Assembly: GCA_902702965.1 (NCBI GenBank)
Contig: CACRXP010000149.1
Location: forward strand, 703,100 to 767,099
Source: Spirometra erinaceieuropaei
Taxonomy: Eukaryota > Platyhelminthes > Cestoda > Diphyllobothriidea > Diphyllobothriidae
Reading direction: 5' to 3'
DNA: 64,000 nt
In this document: piece after piece, positions 1 through 10,800 of the stretch
Layout of the letters: each line of letters begins with the position of its first letter
Numbering within the stretch: position 1 is the first letter of the stretch
Made by a program: the position numbers and the translations under genes
Notes under the pieces: model-generated
The model's database searches: none
Seen by the model: only the letters and a program-made list of their open reading frames with translations
Told to the model about the DNA's origin: nothing

Positions 1-84
1 AATCACAGGCACTGCAAACCCGTTGTTGTGTGGCATTGGCTGATGTCAGTCATTAAGCCAGAAATAGGTCATCCCTGGTTCCCT

Positions 85-1400
85 AGATTATCAGACAGAG
101 TGGATGTGGCAAAACAGTTAACATTGTGAGGACACTTAAAAATCGATGCTCGGTTGGCGTATGTGCCAGTAGGCGGTCGTCGTGTGCCCCATTCCTTTCC
201 GATTGATTCTCGTCTCTTCCACTTCTGACAGACACTTGTACCCGACATCTAACTCGATATGCCGATTGGTGCATGATTCATTTGTGCATGGCTTCAAAGA
301 ACTCGATCTTTCCCAAAATGGCAAGCCGGAAATGCGAGTTTTGTTCCAAGTGAAGATGTGCCCGATTTTTAAGGTGGATATGGCCACATAAAGTAGGTAG
401 TCCCGCCTCCTTACCGCCAGTTCATGTTCGTGAGTGCGTGTAGGGGCGGAATTTCCGGTCTCACCACAGTCAACTGCGTCGCAGGCACCACAAGGGATCT
501 CGTACACGATTTCCTTATCGAAGCAGACCATTCTATCCTCCTAATTCCGCTTCCTTTGTTGCCCTCGGCTCCGTTCAACAAATCCTCGCGGATAGCCATT
601 GGCTCTGAAGAGTTCTTGGAGGGGCTTCATCTCTTCCAGTTTGGCGGCTGGCGTGCTGCAATGAATTTCCACCCGTCGGTATAGTGTGCGTACACAGCTT
701 CTTTTGTGTTGCAATGCGTGGTTACTGTTGTACCTGAGCATTTGCAGTGTTCGTCGGTTTTCTGTAGACTGACGTTGCCAGTTTGCCGTCCGGTTAGCGG
801 CAGACAAGAACATCCAAGAATGGGAATTCGTCCTCCACTTTCTCTTCCATCGTGAATTGTAGATCGGGAATGATTGCGTTCAGTTGCTCCCCGTAGCAGT
901 TGATTTTACCCCGATCGATGATTACGAATGTGTAGTCAACGTAGTGCGCCCAAAACTTGGTTTTGCATCCTTCAAACAGTGGCCTCGAGTTTTTGTAGAT
1001 CCGCCTCGGCAATGAGCTTGGAGATTGAACCCATCGGAGTGCCCTTAATGTGCTCATATGTGATCCCTTCGAAGGTAAAGAATCCCTTGAGGCAGTCCCC
1101 CATGAGTTCTATGAGATTCTAAGCTGTGGGCTGGTCATTGACCGCAAGGACCTGCGGTATGGACGTAGAGAGTGGGATGACAACATCATCCCATTAGGCT
1201 CGATCGTGACCGCCCTTATTTTGTCAAAAAATGCTCTGCTGAGATGCACTATTGTTTGTGAGCCCACGGTTAGGAACTTTGGCTTCTGGAGTAGCCAATT
1301 TTCAAGCCCGTATGTGCGTGTGCGTCGGAGACAATTGGCGCCACAGACGAGACTTTGTCTCGTCCCCTTCGACATCAAGTCCCCTCACTGCTCGTTTCGC
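85..1400 (-). mobile_element. Penelope-like element D, decayed RT plus GIY-YIG
   Basis: Reading on the minus strand from about 1380 down to 136 gives pieces of a PLE polyprotein in several frames. In order they are a TYGL-type segment upstream of RT motif A (about 1320-1130), motif B with GTPMGS (about 1030), and motif C followed by FPFLDVLVCR (about 960-800). A segment with NGYPRGFV lies near 580, and a GIY-YIG nuclease with CGACDAV..CGETG and a nearby HEHELAVRR lies at about 400-505. The motif C box reads YVDY rather than YVDD, so one catalytic aspartate is lost. Several frameshifts and stops break the frame. PLEs normally use this RT and endonuclease to insert cDNA, but this copy cannot be active. 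The family call rests on motif order and is secure; the exact ends are not. Confidence 0.8.
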
Positions 1401-1439
1401 ACCGAAAAACTCATTCGCTGCTAAGAGATGGACAAACGG

Positions 1440-1610
1440 CCCTAGAAGAGTTATAAGCGGGCACTGAAATAGTCATTCTCATTGCTGATAAAGGCTGGTC
1501 AACCATTATCCTTGACAAGGTAGACTACCGAAAGAAAGCCCTCATGCTCCTCAATGATCAGGAGTCCTACGAAGTCAGAGACGTCGCAAGTATAAGGTTA
1601 CTACTCTGAA
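1440..1610 (+). mobile_element. Inverted N-terminal fragment of a PLE
   Basis: The plus strand here reads ILIADKGWSTIILDKVDY and then a KKALMLLNDQESY segment. In a PLE this lies just upstream of the RT palm. The neighbouring PLE (85-1400) runs on the minus strand and begins just downstream of this position in protein order. The two pieces are therefore adjacent but head to head, as expected for a 5' inversion of one insertion. The same segment in direct orientation can be seen at 26,650-26,750. Confidence 0.6.
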
Positions 1611-2740
1611 TGATTCAAGCGATACCTCTTGCACCATCTTCCTATTCATTCCTGACCGCGTTCCCAAGAAACAGCAATATAGTTGGTCGAGAGTGGGACC
1701 CGTCAACTGCACCTTCTTAATTCCCCGACTGAACTACTTTGGCCGTGCGTTGCGCCAATCTGGAGGCAAAATCCTTTAGCACGTGATTTTCCTCGAACCC
1801 GGTCCTGACCTGCAACGGAGTCAGGGTGATCAATTAAAAGTGTGAGTGGACGCGACTAGAGTCTACTTCGAGCGTCTCTGGTCCCGCGACCTTCGGTCCG
1901 TGGAATTGGTTCAGTTTTACTCTGGTGTCTGCCGTTAATCGACTGTATAATGAAGGGTGATCTTTTATGATTTATTCGAGTGAGAATGGTAATAAATTGA
2001 GTCAGGAATCAACGCCAGACAGTACTGAAAGCTTTCATTTCCTTGCTAACTAGCAGCATCTCTAAGCACAGCCTATCCCCCCCTGCCGCCCTGCTCTCGT
2101 CGACGGAGCGCTGGGTAATCAGATCATGTCGGCAAAGTTAGCAAACCTGATTATACCACGACCAGAATAACTCTGGGGAGATTATGTGCGTCATTGATGC
2201 AAGGCTTTTGACCAGATAAACCAGCGGACTTGAATTCCGTGCGAACAATTCACGTGAATTGGCGTTTTCTTGGAGTCTGGCCGAAACGGCAGGAAGATCA
2301 CCGTAAATATGTGCACGTCTTATGTGGTAAAAGCACGGAATGATGGCTTATACGTCAGGAATGGCCATCCCAGTCCCCCCTTGTAGGTACTCCGCAGTCT
2401 GTGAATACTACAGCAGAGCAATGAAGAAGGCCGTGAATGTGACTTTTGCACGCAAAATCGCCGAATATTGACAAGTCTCTCCCGTGAATCTCTCCCCCCT
2501 TTCATATGCCACTGTATGCAAAGTACAAGTTTGTGTAATCCGTTACATAGGTTGGTTCTAGTTACGATATTTGGTACGATAACGTTTAATTTCATATTAA
2601 TTCATCTTAGCCTGCTGCACCTTTCCGACTCTGTCTTGCGATCGGGGCAGATCAGTAAGCACCAGTATCATGTGACCGACCCATAGAGCGTGTATCTGGC
2701 TCTTCAAATTTAAAATAACTTTATTAGAATTCTTGATGAG
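1611..2740. other. No recognisable feature
   Basis: I see no gene or repeat here that I can support. The short open frames lack splice context and family motifs. Confidence 0.4.
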
Positions 2741-2850
2741 CCACTGGATGAGGGTCCAAGGCCCTAGAGCGCCATCGCCTGGATATGACGTTTCGCCGAC
2801 TGACGACGGCTAATAAGTCTGAAATGGCCATTCCGATACCATCAGTTTTT
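2740..2850 (+). repeat. Dispersed repeat with hammerhead-like core
   Basis: The plus strand holds CTGACGA (2800-2806), a short inverted repeat GGCT/AGTC around AATA, and then GAAA (2821-2824). A homologous segment lies at 34,787-34,812, and a poorer relative at about 46-70. The order CTGANGA, stem-loop, GAAA resembles a hammerhead ribozyme. The base before GAAA is unpaired, so the fold is not canonical. Confidence 0.35.
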
Positions 2851-2915
2851 GCTCATAGTAATTCGCGCCCACTGTCCAATTCTCTTCTCACACTTACATG
2901 CTTTTCGTGTTTTAG

Positions 2916-3094
2916 TTTAAAGATGCGCTCCAATTTTTGGCGGATCAAAAGAGTCTTGAGCTATCGGCCTGCCTCCGTGAGGTCTCGGTATCCAAACAGC
3001 GTTGTGACTCGGAACGACTCGCATCAAAATTGGAGAATCGGCGGCCGTCTTGCCTATCGTACGCCACTTCCTCTCCTGAATTCCAGGAGAACCG
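2916..3094 (+). CDS. Candidate host exon, coiled-coil-like (exon a)
   Basis: A pyrimidine-rich acceptor (CTTTTCGTGTTTTAG) ends at 2915. The open segment that follows begins FKDALQFLADQKSLEL and stays open for 59 codons plus two bases. It stops at a donor CG|GTAAGA (3095). The peptide is rich in K, E, R, Q and L in a helix-forming, coiled-coil-like pattern, and is more GC-rich than its flanks. It ends in phase 2, which matches the start of the next exon candidate at 12,348, where joining gives an arginine codon. I do not recognise the protein. The RTE LINE begins about 170 bp downstream and would lie in the intron. Evidence is splice signals and composition only. Confidence 0.5.
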
Positions 3095-3265
3095 GTAAGA
3101 TTTTATTAACACAATCTTTAGTGCCATTGTTTCTGGCCTAAATCCTCCATACGCAGTAATTCCTCGGTTGTGCCTGCCGAGACCCTCGAATGTCACGGCG
3201 GAAATGATAAATCGCACATAAATTGGATTATAATGCGAAACTTATACGCCATAGGTCTCATATTT

Positions 3266-6200
3266 CCCGGGAAGACGGGTTGCCCGTTAGCCTAGCTGCT
3301 GGCTACCCGGCGCGCCCACAGGTGGCGGATAGTGGGATGACCTTCAGTGAAGGTTAGCTGCGAAATAAGCAAACCCAGGTCTGACGAATAAGCAGTCGCG
3401 GACCAGCAGCGACATTGCTACCAGGGTGCGGTGGGCTGAAGTCTGGCACGCTGAAAGCCTTATACAATACCGCAAAGCCCAATGACGGCATTGTGACATG
3501 GCGACCGTAAACCGCCATTAAATAAGTTTACTTGCCACCGCTGCCTTGTGGTTAGGTTTTTAAGCCAAAACGCTAGAGGAGACAACCTCGATCAAACAAT
3601 CCGAGCGGCTGTTGGGGACCCGCCCGTATTCGAAATTCCCAAGAAATCTCATGAAACATGTCCGATCACAGTACTACGACCCATGCTACGGCGTCCGCGG
3701 GAACCGACGTGCTCCGCAACCCTGGTCTAGTGGTGCGGGCGAATAGTATGCGAGCTGGACTACTCAATCGTAGACGGACTCTCGGTATTGGATGCTGGAA
3801 TGTACGAACGTTCCTGGACCCTGGTACCCAAAGTCTGACCGCATGCAGCCTTCATCAGTACAACGTGGATGTCTGCTGTCTGTCGGAGGTACGACTCCCT
3901 GACTCAGGCTCTCGTGAAATAAAGATCCCTGGAGTCGAATCCCACTTCACCCTGTACCACAGCAGCCCCCGCGATTCCTCTGGTCGACACGGTGTGGCGA
4001 TCGCCCTATCACAAGAAGCGGACCTTGCGCTACTTGCTTGGGAACCAGTAAATGACCGGATGGCCTACGTGCGACTGAAGGGTCACTTCACGAACATCTC
4101 CATCGTCGCCGTGTACGCACCAACTTCGGCTGCCGAACAGCGCGATAAAGAGGCGTTTTACTCTCAGTTGCAAGCGCTAGTTGAAAGACTGCCTCGCCGC
4201 GATCTGCTGATTGTTACTGGCGATTGGAATGGTCGAACTGGACCTGGCGACCCCACAACCAGTCATCTTCTTGGCCGCTTTGGGCTTGGTTCCCGATGTG
4301 AAAGTGGTGAGAGATTGCTGAACTTCGCTGATCGAAACCGACTGCTTGTCACCAACACATGCTTCCAGCATCGCAAAAAACATCTGCTGACCTGGTATTC
4401 AAACGACGGTCGTACGGCCAGTCAGATTGACTACATACTAGTCAGCTCAAGGTTCCGCAGCTGGGTTCACGATAGCAGATCGATGCGTGGTGCCGAGACT
4501 GGTAACGCCCATGGGTCGGACCATGTCCTCGTTCGTACACGCCTGAAAGTTCATCTCTCATCCGCACCAAAAGTGCCACGTCCTAGACGCCTCAATGTCG
4601 CAAAAATCCGGCAAGCCAGCACTTTCGAGGCCCTAAACAGAGAAATCCGGACCTGTTTTACGGCCCGAGCCGACGGAGAAGTCAGTAACCAGTGGTCGTC
4701 ACTGAAGACTTCAGTCTATGGGGCAGCTGAGAAAATCCTTGGATACACCCAGCGACGCCGCAGTGACTGGATCAGCGGAAGAACCCTGCAGTTGTCTGCT
4801 CAGACGGCTAGAGCCAGGTCCCGCAACGATGACTACTTCCGCCAACTTCGGAAGATGACGGCAAAATCGACCAGGGATGACCGGAAACAATATTGGGCTG
4901 AAATAGCGACATCCATGGAACAGGCCTCGAACGTTGGTGACACTCGAAAGCTCTACCGTCTGATCCGCCAAGTTAGCGGTATGCCCTCTACACTGAGTGA
5001 CTCTATTCGCGATGTTAACGGCGGCTTTATTGCTGACAACTCGGCCAAAGTCGAGCGCTGGCGTGAGCACTTTGAGCACCATCTCAACTTCGATACCCAA
5101 CCAACATCGCCCTTGCTCTCCTCCACAACGGAGTTTCTTCCCTCTCCTATCTATGCAGTGCCATGCGATTCCCCCTCCGAGGAAGAAGTCGCCGATGCCA
5201 TACGAAAGTTGCGCAACAATAAGGCACCCGGAGAGGACGATATACTCGCTGAAATCTTTAAGTCTTGTGTCGACACTCTGGCGCCCTGGCTCCATGAAGT
5301 GATTGAACGAGCGTGGAGAGACGAGGTTGTTCCTGATGACTGGGGCTTAGGCATCCTTGTACCTATCCTCAAGAAGGGAGATAAGACGAGATGCGAGAAC
5401 TTCCGCGGCATAAGTCTCATCGACGTTGCTGCGAAGATCTTCGCTATTGTCCTACTCAGGCGATTCCAGGCTGTGCGTGACTCAAGGACGAGGCCCAACC
5501 AAGCCGGATTTCGTGCTGGACGTGGATGCGCAGATCAGATAGTCACACTGAAGCGCATTCTCGAATTTCGCCATAGCTACCAACAACCGACGGCCGTCTG
5601 CTTCGTTGACTTTGCCGCCGCGTTCGATTCCGTTCACCGTGAGTCCCTGTGGCGGATAATGGCGCTAGATGGTGTACCGGCAAAAATCATCGCCATGATC
5701 AAGGCCTACTATCGTTCTACTTCTGCGAGAGTCCTGGTCCGTAACAATCTTTTCCAACCGTTTGGTATTCGGTCTGGTGTCCGACAAGGTTGTATCCTGT
5801 CACCCATACTGTTCAACTACGCTATTGACTGGATCCTCGGGAGGGCCCTACGCGACAGTGACGGCGTTGAATTTGCACCCGGACATCGACTGACTGATCT
5901 CGACTATGCCGATGATATCGCCTTACTTGCTTCAAGTTTTGGGGGTCTGCAGTCTATGGTGTCACGAGTGAACGAGGTCGCTAAATCAGTCGGTTTGTCC
6001 ATAAACGCTGGAAAGACCAAAGTATTCTCAAGCTGCATCCCTAACCAGGAGAGGGCACCCCTGGGGATTGATGGCTGTCAACTTGAAGAAGTGGACAGTT
6101 TTAAATACCTTGGGGCGAGGCTGCTGCCTAATGGACAGAGTAAGGACGACATTGTCTCCCGAATCGATGCTGCCCGCTGGGTTTTCTCAAGCCTTCGGAG

Positions 6201-6770
6201 ATGCCTGTGGAACCGCCGTGACCTCTCCATCGCCACTAAGATTCGCGTGTACCGTGCATCTGTCAGGTCTGTCCTTCTCTACGGTTGTGAATGCTGGGCT
6301 TTGCGCGTGGAGGATGACCGAAAACTGGAGGTATTTGACCATCACTGCTTGAGGATCATCCTTCGAGTGAAGTTAACTGACTTCGTCTCAAATGAGACAG
6401 TCCGCGCTCGCTGCGACAACATCGCAAGGATAACTCAGGCCATCCAAGAAAGACGACTGAGGTGGTTCGGGCATGTTCTTCGTCGTCCACCTCAGGAGCT
6501 CAGTGTTACTGCCCTCGACCCGGCACCGTTGCCCCATTGGAGGCGTCGAAGAGGGGTCAGTTCAAAATCTGGCTCGACACTGTTCGTCAAGACATGGAGG
6601 TGTTTATTGGACCATCGGTATTCGGTCTCCGTCGTTGGCGAAGGGAATGGGTTGAGTTGTCTAGATCTGCTGCCGCGGATCGTCACGCGTGGAGAGGTAC
6701 AGTTCGGGACACCATTGAGGCCGGCTAGATCAGGCATGATCGCAGCTGTATCAAGTACAAGTAAGTACAT
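3266..6770 (+). mobile_element. RTE-type LINE, nearly full length
   Basis: A GC-rich leader (about 3266-3650) precedes a single long ORF with an APE-type endonuclease and an RT of RTE style. The element ends shortly after the C-terminal stop at 6728, in a short tail with AAGTACAAGTAAGTACA-like repeats followed by a C-run (6779-6788). The GC content contrasts sharply with the AT-rich flanks. RTE elements typically have one ORF and a short 3' UTR, as seen here. The insertion interrupts what is probably an intron of a host gene. I could not identify a target-site duplication. Confidence 0.85.
3658..6728 (+). pseudogene. APE endonuclease-reverse transcriptase, one frameshift
   Basis: ATG at 3658 is preceded in frame by TGA at 3652, so it is the first possible start. 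The endonuclease comes first: WNVRTF near residue 44, CLSEV with Glu77, GDWNG with Asp189 and Asn191, IDYILV, and GSDH at residues 286-289. All the usual catalytic positions are present. The RT follows, with NFRGISL, FVDFAAAFDSVH (motif A), SGVRQGCILSP (motif B) and YADD at 750-753 (motif C). A C-terminal region typical of RTE (FDHHCLRIILR, RRLRWFGHVLRRP) is next. At a G-run (6553-6556) the family's C-terminus moves to another frame (GQFKIWLDTVRQ onward, stop at 6728), which indicates loss of one base. The unshifted frame runs on to 6933 with unrelated sequence. Otherwise the copy looks intact and recent. Confidence 0.88.
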
Positions 6771-7239
6771 ATTTCCCACCCCCCCCCCATTCTCGCATGT
6801 CGGCGTAAGGACTGAATCGATGTGCCTAACGATGAGGACGAATGTGAGGGCTAACCAGGCACCCACCTCCATCCACACGACTTGTCTCGTTAGGCAAATT
6901 GAGTCAGAATACACCCGGACATTTGATAGGTAAGGACGTATCTCATTTTCTTCGGTCTGACCCAAAATGACCGCCGATTTTAGCGGTCACATTGACCAAG
7001 CAGTAGTTCCATCGTCATCATCCATAGTCGATGCTGAGGTGTCCGAAGGACTTCCCCAAATGGCGGTCGGTCATCGTAATTAGCGATAACCATCTTCATG
7101 CAGTTGTGCTTTTGATCTGGGTTGCTGTCGTTGCAAGGAGCTGCCGACTGGTATTCAGACCACTTGATTCATGTTGACAGTTGTGCGGCATCAATGGTTG
7201 TTGCGGGCTTTTGTTTCTTCTGTTCTTAGCAGATAATGA
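6771..7239. other. No recognisable feature
   Basis: AT-rich sequence after the LINE tail. The out-of-frame extension of the LINE ORF to 6933 is not conserved-looking. Nothing else is supported. Confidence 0.35.
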
Positions 7240-7925
7240 TCACAGCGGGTGGGGAATGTACTTCTCGGCTCCTTTATCCCTGTGATCCCTCTGCTACATG
7301 TGAGCTCTGAGCCGTCCAACCCCTGTGCGAAATCCTGGTGTGCGCGTATGGGAGGCCAGTTCGTGTGTGTGACACGAGCAAACGAGCTGTTCTCAGCTCT
7401 CTCCCAATCTCAGCATCAGCTAGTTGACCAACTCGGGCAGTGGACTAGTGCCTGGGAGTGGAAAGAGAGGGAGAGATTGAGTTCGACCGTCTCACCGCGT
7501 GTTCCCCAGCATAAACAATCTGATGTGCTTGAATCCGTCACAGCGCGCTGGAAGCCGTGGCTTAGAAGGCTGCAGACTGACGGCACAAATCGGACCTCGC
7601 TGTATGTTTTTGTGGAGTGGCCGACTAGTGAACTGAGTGTCAGACTGCAGTGGCTCCTTCTTAATGTGGCCTTTATGGCACTTCCACTCAGTGGGATCCG
7701 AGCCGGTGTGGTGGCACGCGCTTAGGTGTGAGTTTTCGCCCTGCCAGCCGCCATCACCCTCCCACCGCCGGTCCTATTGACTTTGTCATGACACCAAGCC
7801 CAGGCGGAGAGGGAGGAGAGAGTGCGGTAAGTGCTGCGCAAGTCTGCTATCACTACAAACTGATTCGCGCGCAAGTCACTGTCCCTGCTCCCATCCTACT
7901 TTGGAGCACACCGTGCATATAATGG
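7240..7925 (+). repeat. Dispersed GC-rich repeat R, copy 1
   Basis: This block shares long stretches with 39,650-40,400 and 48,680-49,420. Shared marks are GCGAAATCCTGGTGTG, ATAAACAATCTGA, TGGCTTAGAAGG, CTTCTTAATGTGGCCTTTAT and a tail close to CTACAAACTGATTC. It is GC-rich and stands alone here. Open frames inside it look incidental. The nature of R is unknown: it has no recognised coding domain and could be a non-autonomous retroelement or a LINE 3' region. Confidence 0.7.
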
Positions 7926-8390
7926 GAAACGACGGTCGAACTGTCGGACGGTGGTTGGGTGGGACGGCTTGATAGAGGTGTGTTTACCTATAGATCTTGG
8001 ATCCTAAAGTGTGTGTACCCATCTACTTAAACATACTTATTGATATTTCCAGGACTTGCTGGGTGGTCGGTGAGGCCTTACTAGGCGACGGGCAGCAGTG
8101 TTAACTGGTAGGGTTCAGGACCTCTTCCTTGGTGACTGTTTTTGTTCTGCGCGAAATACCAACCTGATTACTATGTGGTATTTGTATGATCGCCTTTACT
8201 TTCTGTCGCCTGTTACCATGGAAATTCTTTGTACGTGTCTCACGTCTTGCCAGGGTGTGACCCCCATCATATTGCATTCTTTGTAGTGACTAGTCGGTTC
8301 TCAAGATTAAAGGATCCGCAGGCTCCGAACGTAATTACACATTAATCCAGTTTTTTTCTCAATTTCCGCATCTATTTAACCTCGGTCGTT
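7926..8390. other. No recognisable feature
   Basis: Nothing supported in this stretch. Confidence 0.35.
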
Positions 8391-8720
8391 TTGCTTTTGA
8401 CTTTGCAAGGTAGGCGACCTGACTTGTGAAATACGCCTGGATTAACAACAAATGTCTGATCAATTGGAAACCAGTCCAAATGCACTGACCAGAACACTAC
8501 AATAATGATAACTGACTCTCAGTTAGATAGGACGCAAAGAAAGTATTAGAAGTACTATTTTGTTGGTTAGAAATAACAATTTTCCTTTAAAGAGCAACTA
8601 TGTTGAAAGCGCGAGGATTCGTGTAAAATGAGTAAACTCAATTTTAAGAAGTACGTACAGCACGTCTACGCAAACAACCAAGCAATTAAAACGGCATAAG
8701 CACAGTAACGTTTAGAAAAT
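8390..8720 (+). repeat. AT-rich dispersed repeat S, copy 1
   Basis: This segment aligns by eye with 10,505-10,800. Shared marks in the same order are GTGAAATA, CTGGATT, CCAAATGCA, TTAGAAATAACAATT and GGATTC/AGATTC. No coding potential. It may be a MITE or another non-autonomous element, but I could not find its termini. Confidence 0.5.
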
Positions 8721-8814
8721 CTTGCGGAATAGCACTACTGACAAAGACAAGGGAAACTGGAATGGCTGTGTCTGGTTTGTTGGCCGTCAGCTACCAACCA
8801 TACCCAACCCCGAG

Positions 8815-8890
8815 GTACACAACCCCGCGAGGCTCGAACTCGCGGATTGTTGATTAGGAGTCTGAGATCCTAACCATTGGGCATTACGTA
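8815..8890 (-). other. tRNA-like sequence (Arg-CCT-like), probably SINE-derived
   Basis: On the minus strand there is an A-box-like GCCCAATGGTTAGG, an anticodon-loop-like CTCCTAA, and a B-box AGTTCGAGCCT inside a strong T-arm (GCGAG/CTCGC). Read as a tRNA, the anticodon would be CCT (Arg). The anticodon stem is poor and the two acceptor strands do not pair. It is therefore a tRNA-derived relic or the head of a SINE, not a working tRNA gene. Confidence 0.5.
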
Positions 8891-10504
8891 CATTTAAAGT
8901 AAATTTGTGTTTTGGTAAATATGATACATAACCAAGTGTATACTGTTTGATCATGTGTATCAAAAGCTTCTTGCGAGAATTTGATGTAGTTTTTCCGTTT
9001 TCGTACTGTTTGAGATGCGCTTGATTACAACAAGGAGAATTTCGCCAATGGGGATGCAGATGCACTCACAAGCATGATATTTTCCGTGTCAAGACATTTG
9101 AGTAAAATTGCTGCGTCGTTTTTTAACGATGATGAAGTTTTCTGTGTTACAAGGTGCCCTTGAAATGCCAGTTAATACTTTACGGTTTTCAGTGTTTTTA
9201 GTCGCCTACCCGAAAAAGATATGTTATGTAGTCCATGTCTTTAAAAACTTTCAAAATAAGATATTTTTGAATGTATTTACCAAGGTAGTGAGTTCTCGGG
9301 CGTTCTTAGTGTATGTGGCCGTTGTGTTAGTATTTATATGCCCATTAAACCTAAAATCTCAATTCCGACATGGAAGGAACGTCCGTAGTGAAGGTTCGGG
9401 GTGAAATGGTCTTGATCAATTGAACAACCTCTAATAAGTGGCCTCTTGAAAAAGTTCTTCGGTATAATATTTTGCTGACAAATGTCCACGTACTTCGTCT
9501 TTTTCCTAGCTAAAGTCAGGGAAAAAAAGTGGAAAGTTTGGCCCGCTTTCTCAACCCACTGAAAATTACTGATAATTTTTTTCGGCAGACGAAAGAATTT
9601 ACAGTTCTCTTCAGATCTAAACCGCTCTCATTTTCTTTGCTCACATTTAAATTTAGATGTGCGTTTTTAAATGCCGCACTGAACGGCCTTATAAGTATTA
9701 AAATGTAGCTGAAACTGTTAATGTTGCTCCGTTTCAAAATTACCCATTAGTAAACGCCAGGCAGCAAAATGCACCTTATGTTCGCAAGTTATAATAGTTG
9801 CTTGGTAAAGGACTTTTTCGCGGTTTCCTATGAAATATTTGGAAATGCCTAAAAATGTCGATGCGTTAAAGCAAGACATTGCCGGTAGGTGTTATTACGG
9901 CTTTTTAGGGCATAAAATCGCGTATATTTACAAAATTGGACGCATAAAACCGGAAAAGGGTCTACTTTTTAAATGCCGTGCTAGTTCACATTCGGCTTCA
10001 CCCGACTTAAGCTGGACGCAAAATAAATTTCTAAATGGGCGAAATTTGGCTTGACGAAGGTTCCCAGTTTTGATTAATGCCCTTACGTAGATGAACGCGA
10101 AATGGTGCACACGCTTGGTCTAGAACAGTTGCTAGCGCAAGAAATTACCCGAATTTAAAGTTAGTTCTACTCAGATTTGTAAACTTTTTCCTAGTTGAAT
10201 TTTCTTAGGAACGCCTTCTCCACAAGACAAATAGTTTTTCAGAATGAGTTTGGCGAATAAGCAGGACGGCAAGTTTTAAGTGTCCCAAAATGGTCATCTT
10301 AATTTACATCATTACGTTTCACGAATTAGGTCACATACTGTGAGTTTTAGCCTCTTAAGGCACCAACTACAAGCCCAATTTTTGTTCGTGATGGGTAAGT
10401 AGTAGAAGCGGAAACATCTTTCGGCTCAGCATTACTACCCTATCATCTTATTTAGTAAGCTTTAGCGGGGATTTGAGTATCTAGTAACCGCGGCATCTGC
10501 TTTA
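8891..10504. other. AT-rich, no recognisable gene
   Basis: Short open frames only, with low-complexity AT-rich composition. I recognise no family. Confidence 0.35.
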
Positions 10505-10800
10505 CCAGTATAGTGTGTAGCAGGTCACCAACTTCGTGAAATATGTCTGGATTCACGAAAATCCGAACAACCCAAAACTCAACCCAAATGCAGCGGTCAA
10601 AATACCCAACTAACAGAGAACAACCGCATTAGATGGAAAACGCCGATTAGAAATAACAATTGTTATTGGAAAAGCCGAAAGTGGCGAAAATGCGAAGATT
10701 CATGTCAGAAATTACTTACTGCATGTCCGTACAATCAAATGAATGGATTAAACAAAACAAACACGGTTGCATTAAAAAGTAGTTTCAAATAATCTGCAGA
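10505..10800 (+). repeat. AT-rich dispersed repeat S, copy 2
   Basis: Homologous by eye to 8390-8720 (see that entry). The left edge reads TATAGTGTGTAGCAGG, which vaguely resembles a TA-flanked mariner-type terminus. No matching right terminus was seen. Confidence 0.45.

Noticed and set aside
4711..5295. 194-codon minus-strand frame inside the RTE LINE
   Set aside because: Antisense shadow of the RT ORF; no motif of its own.
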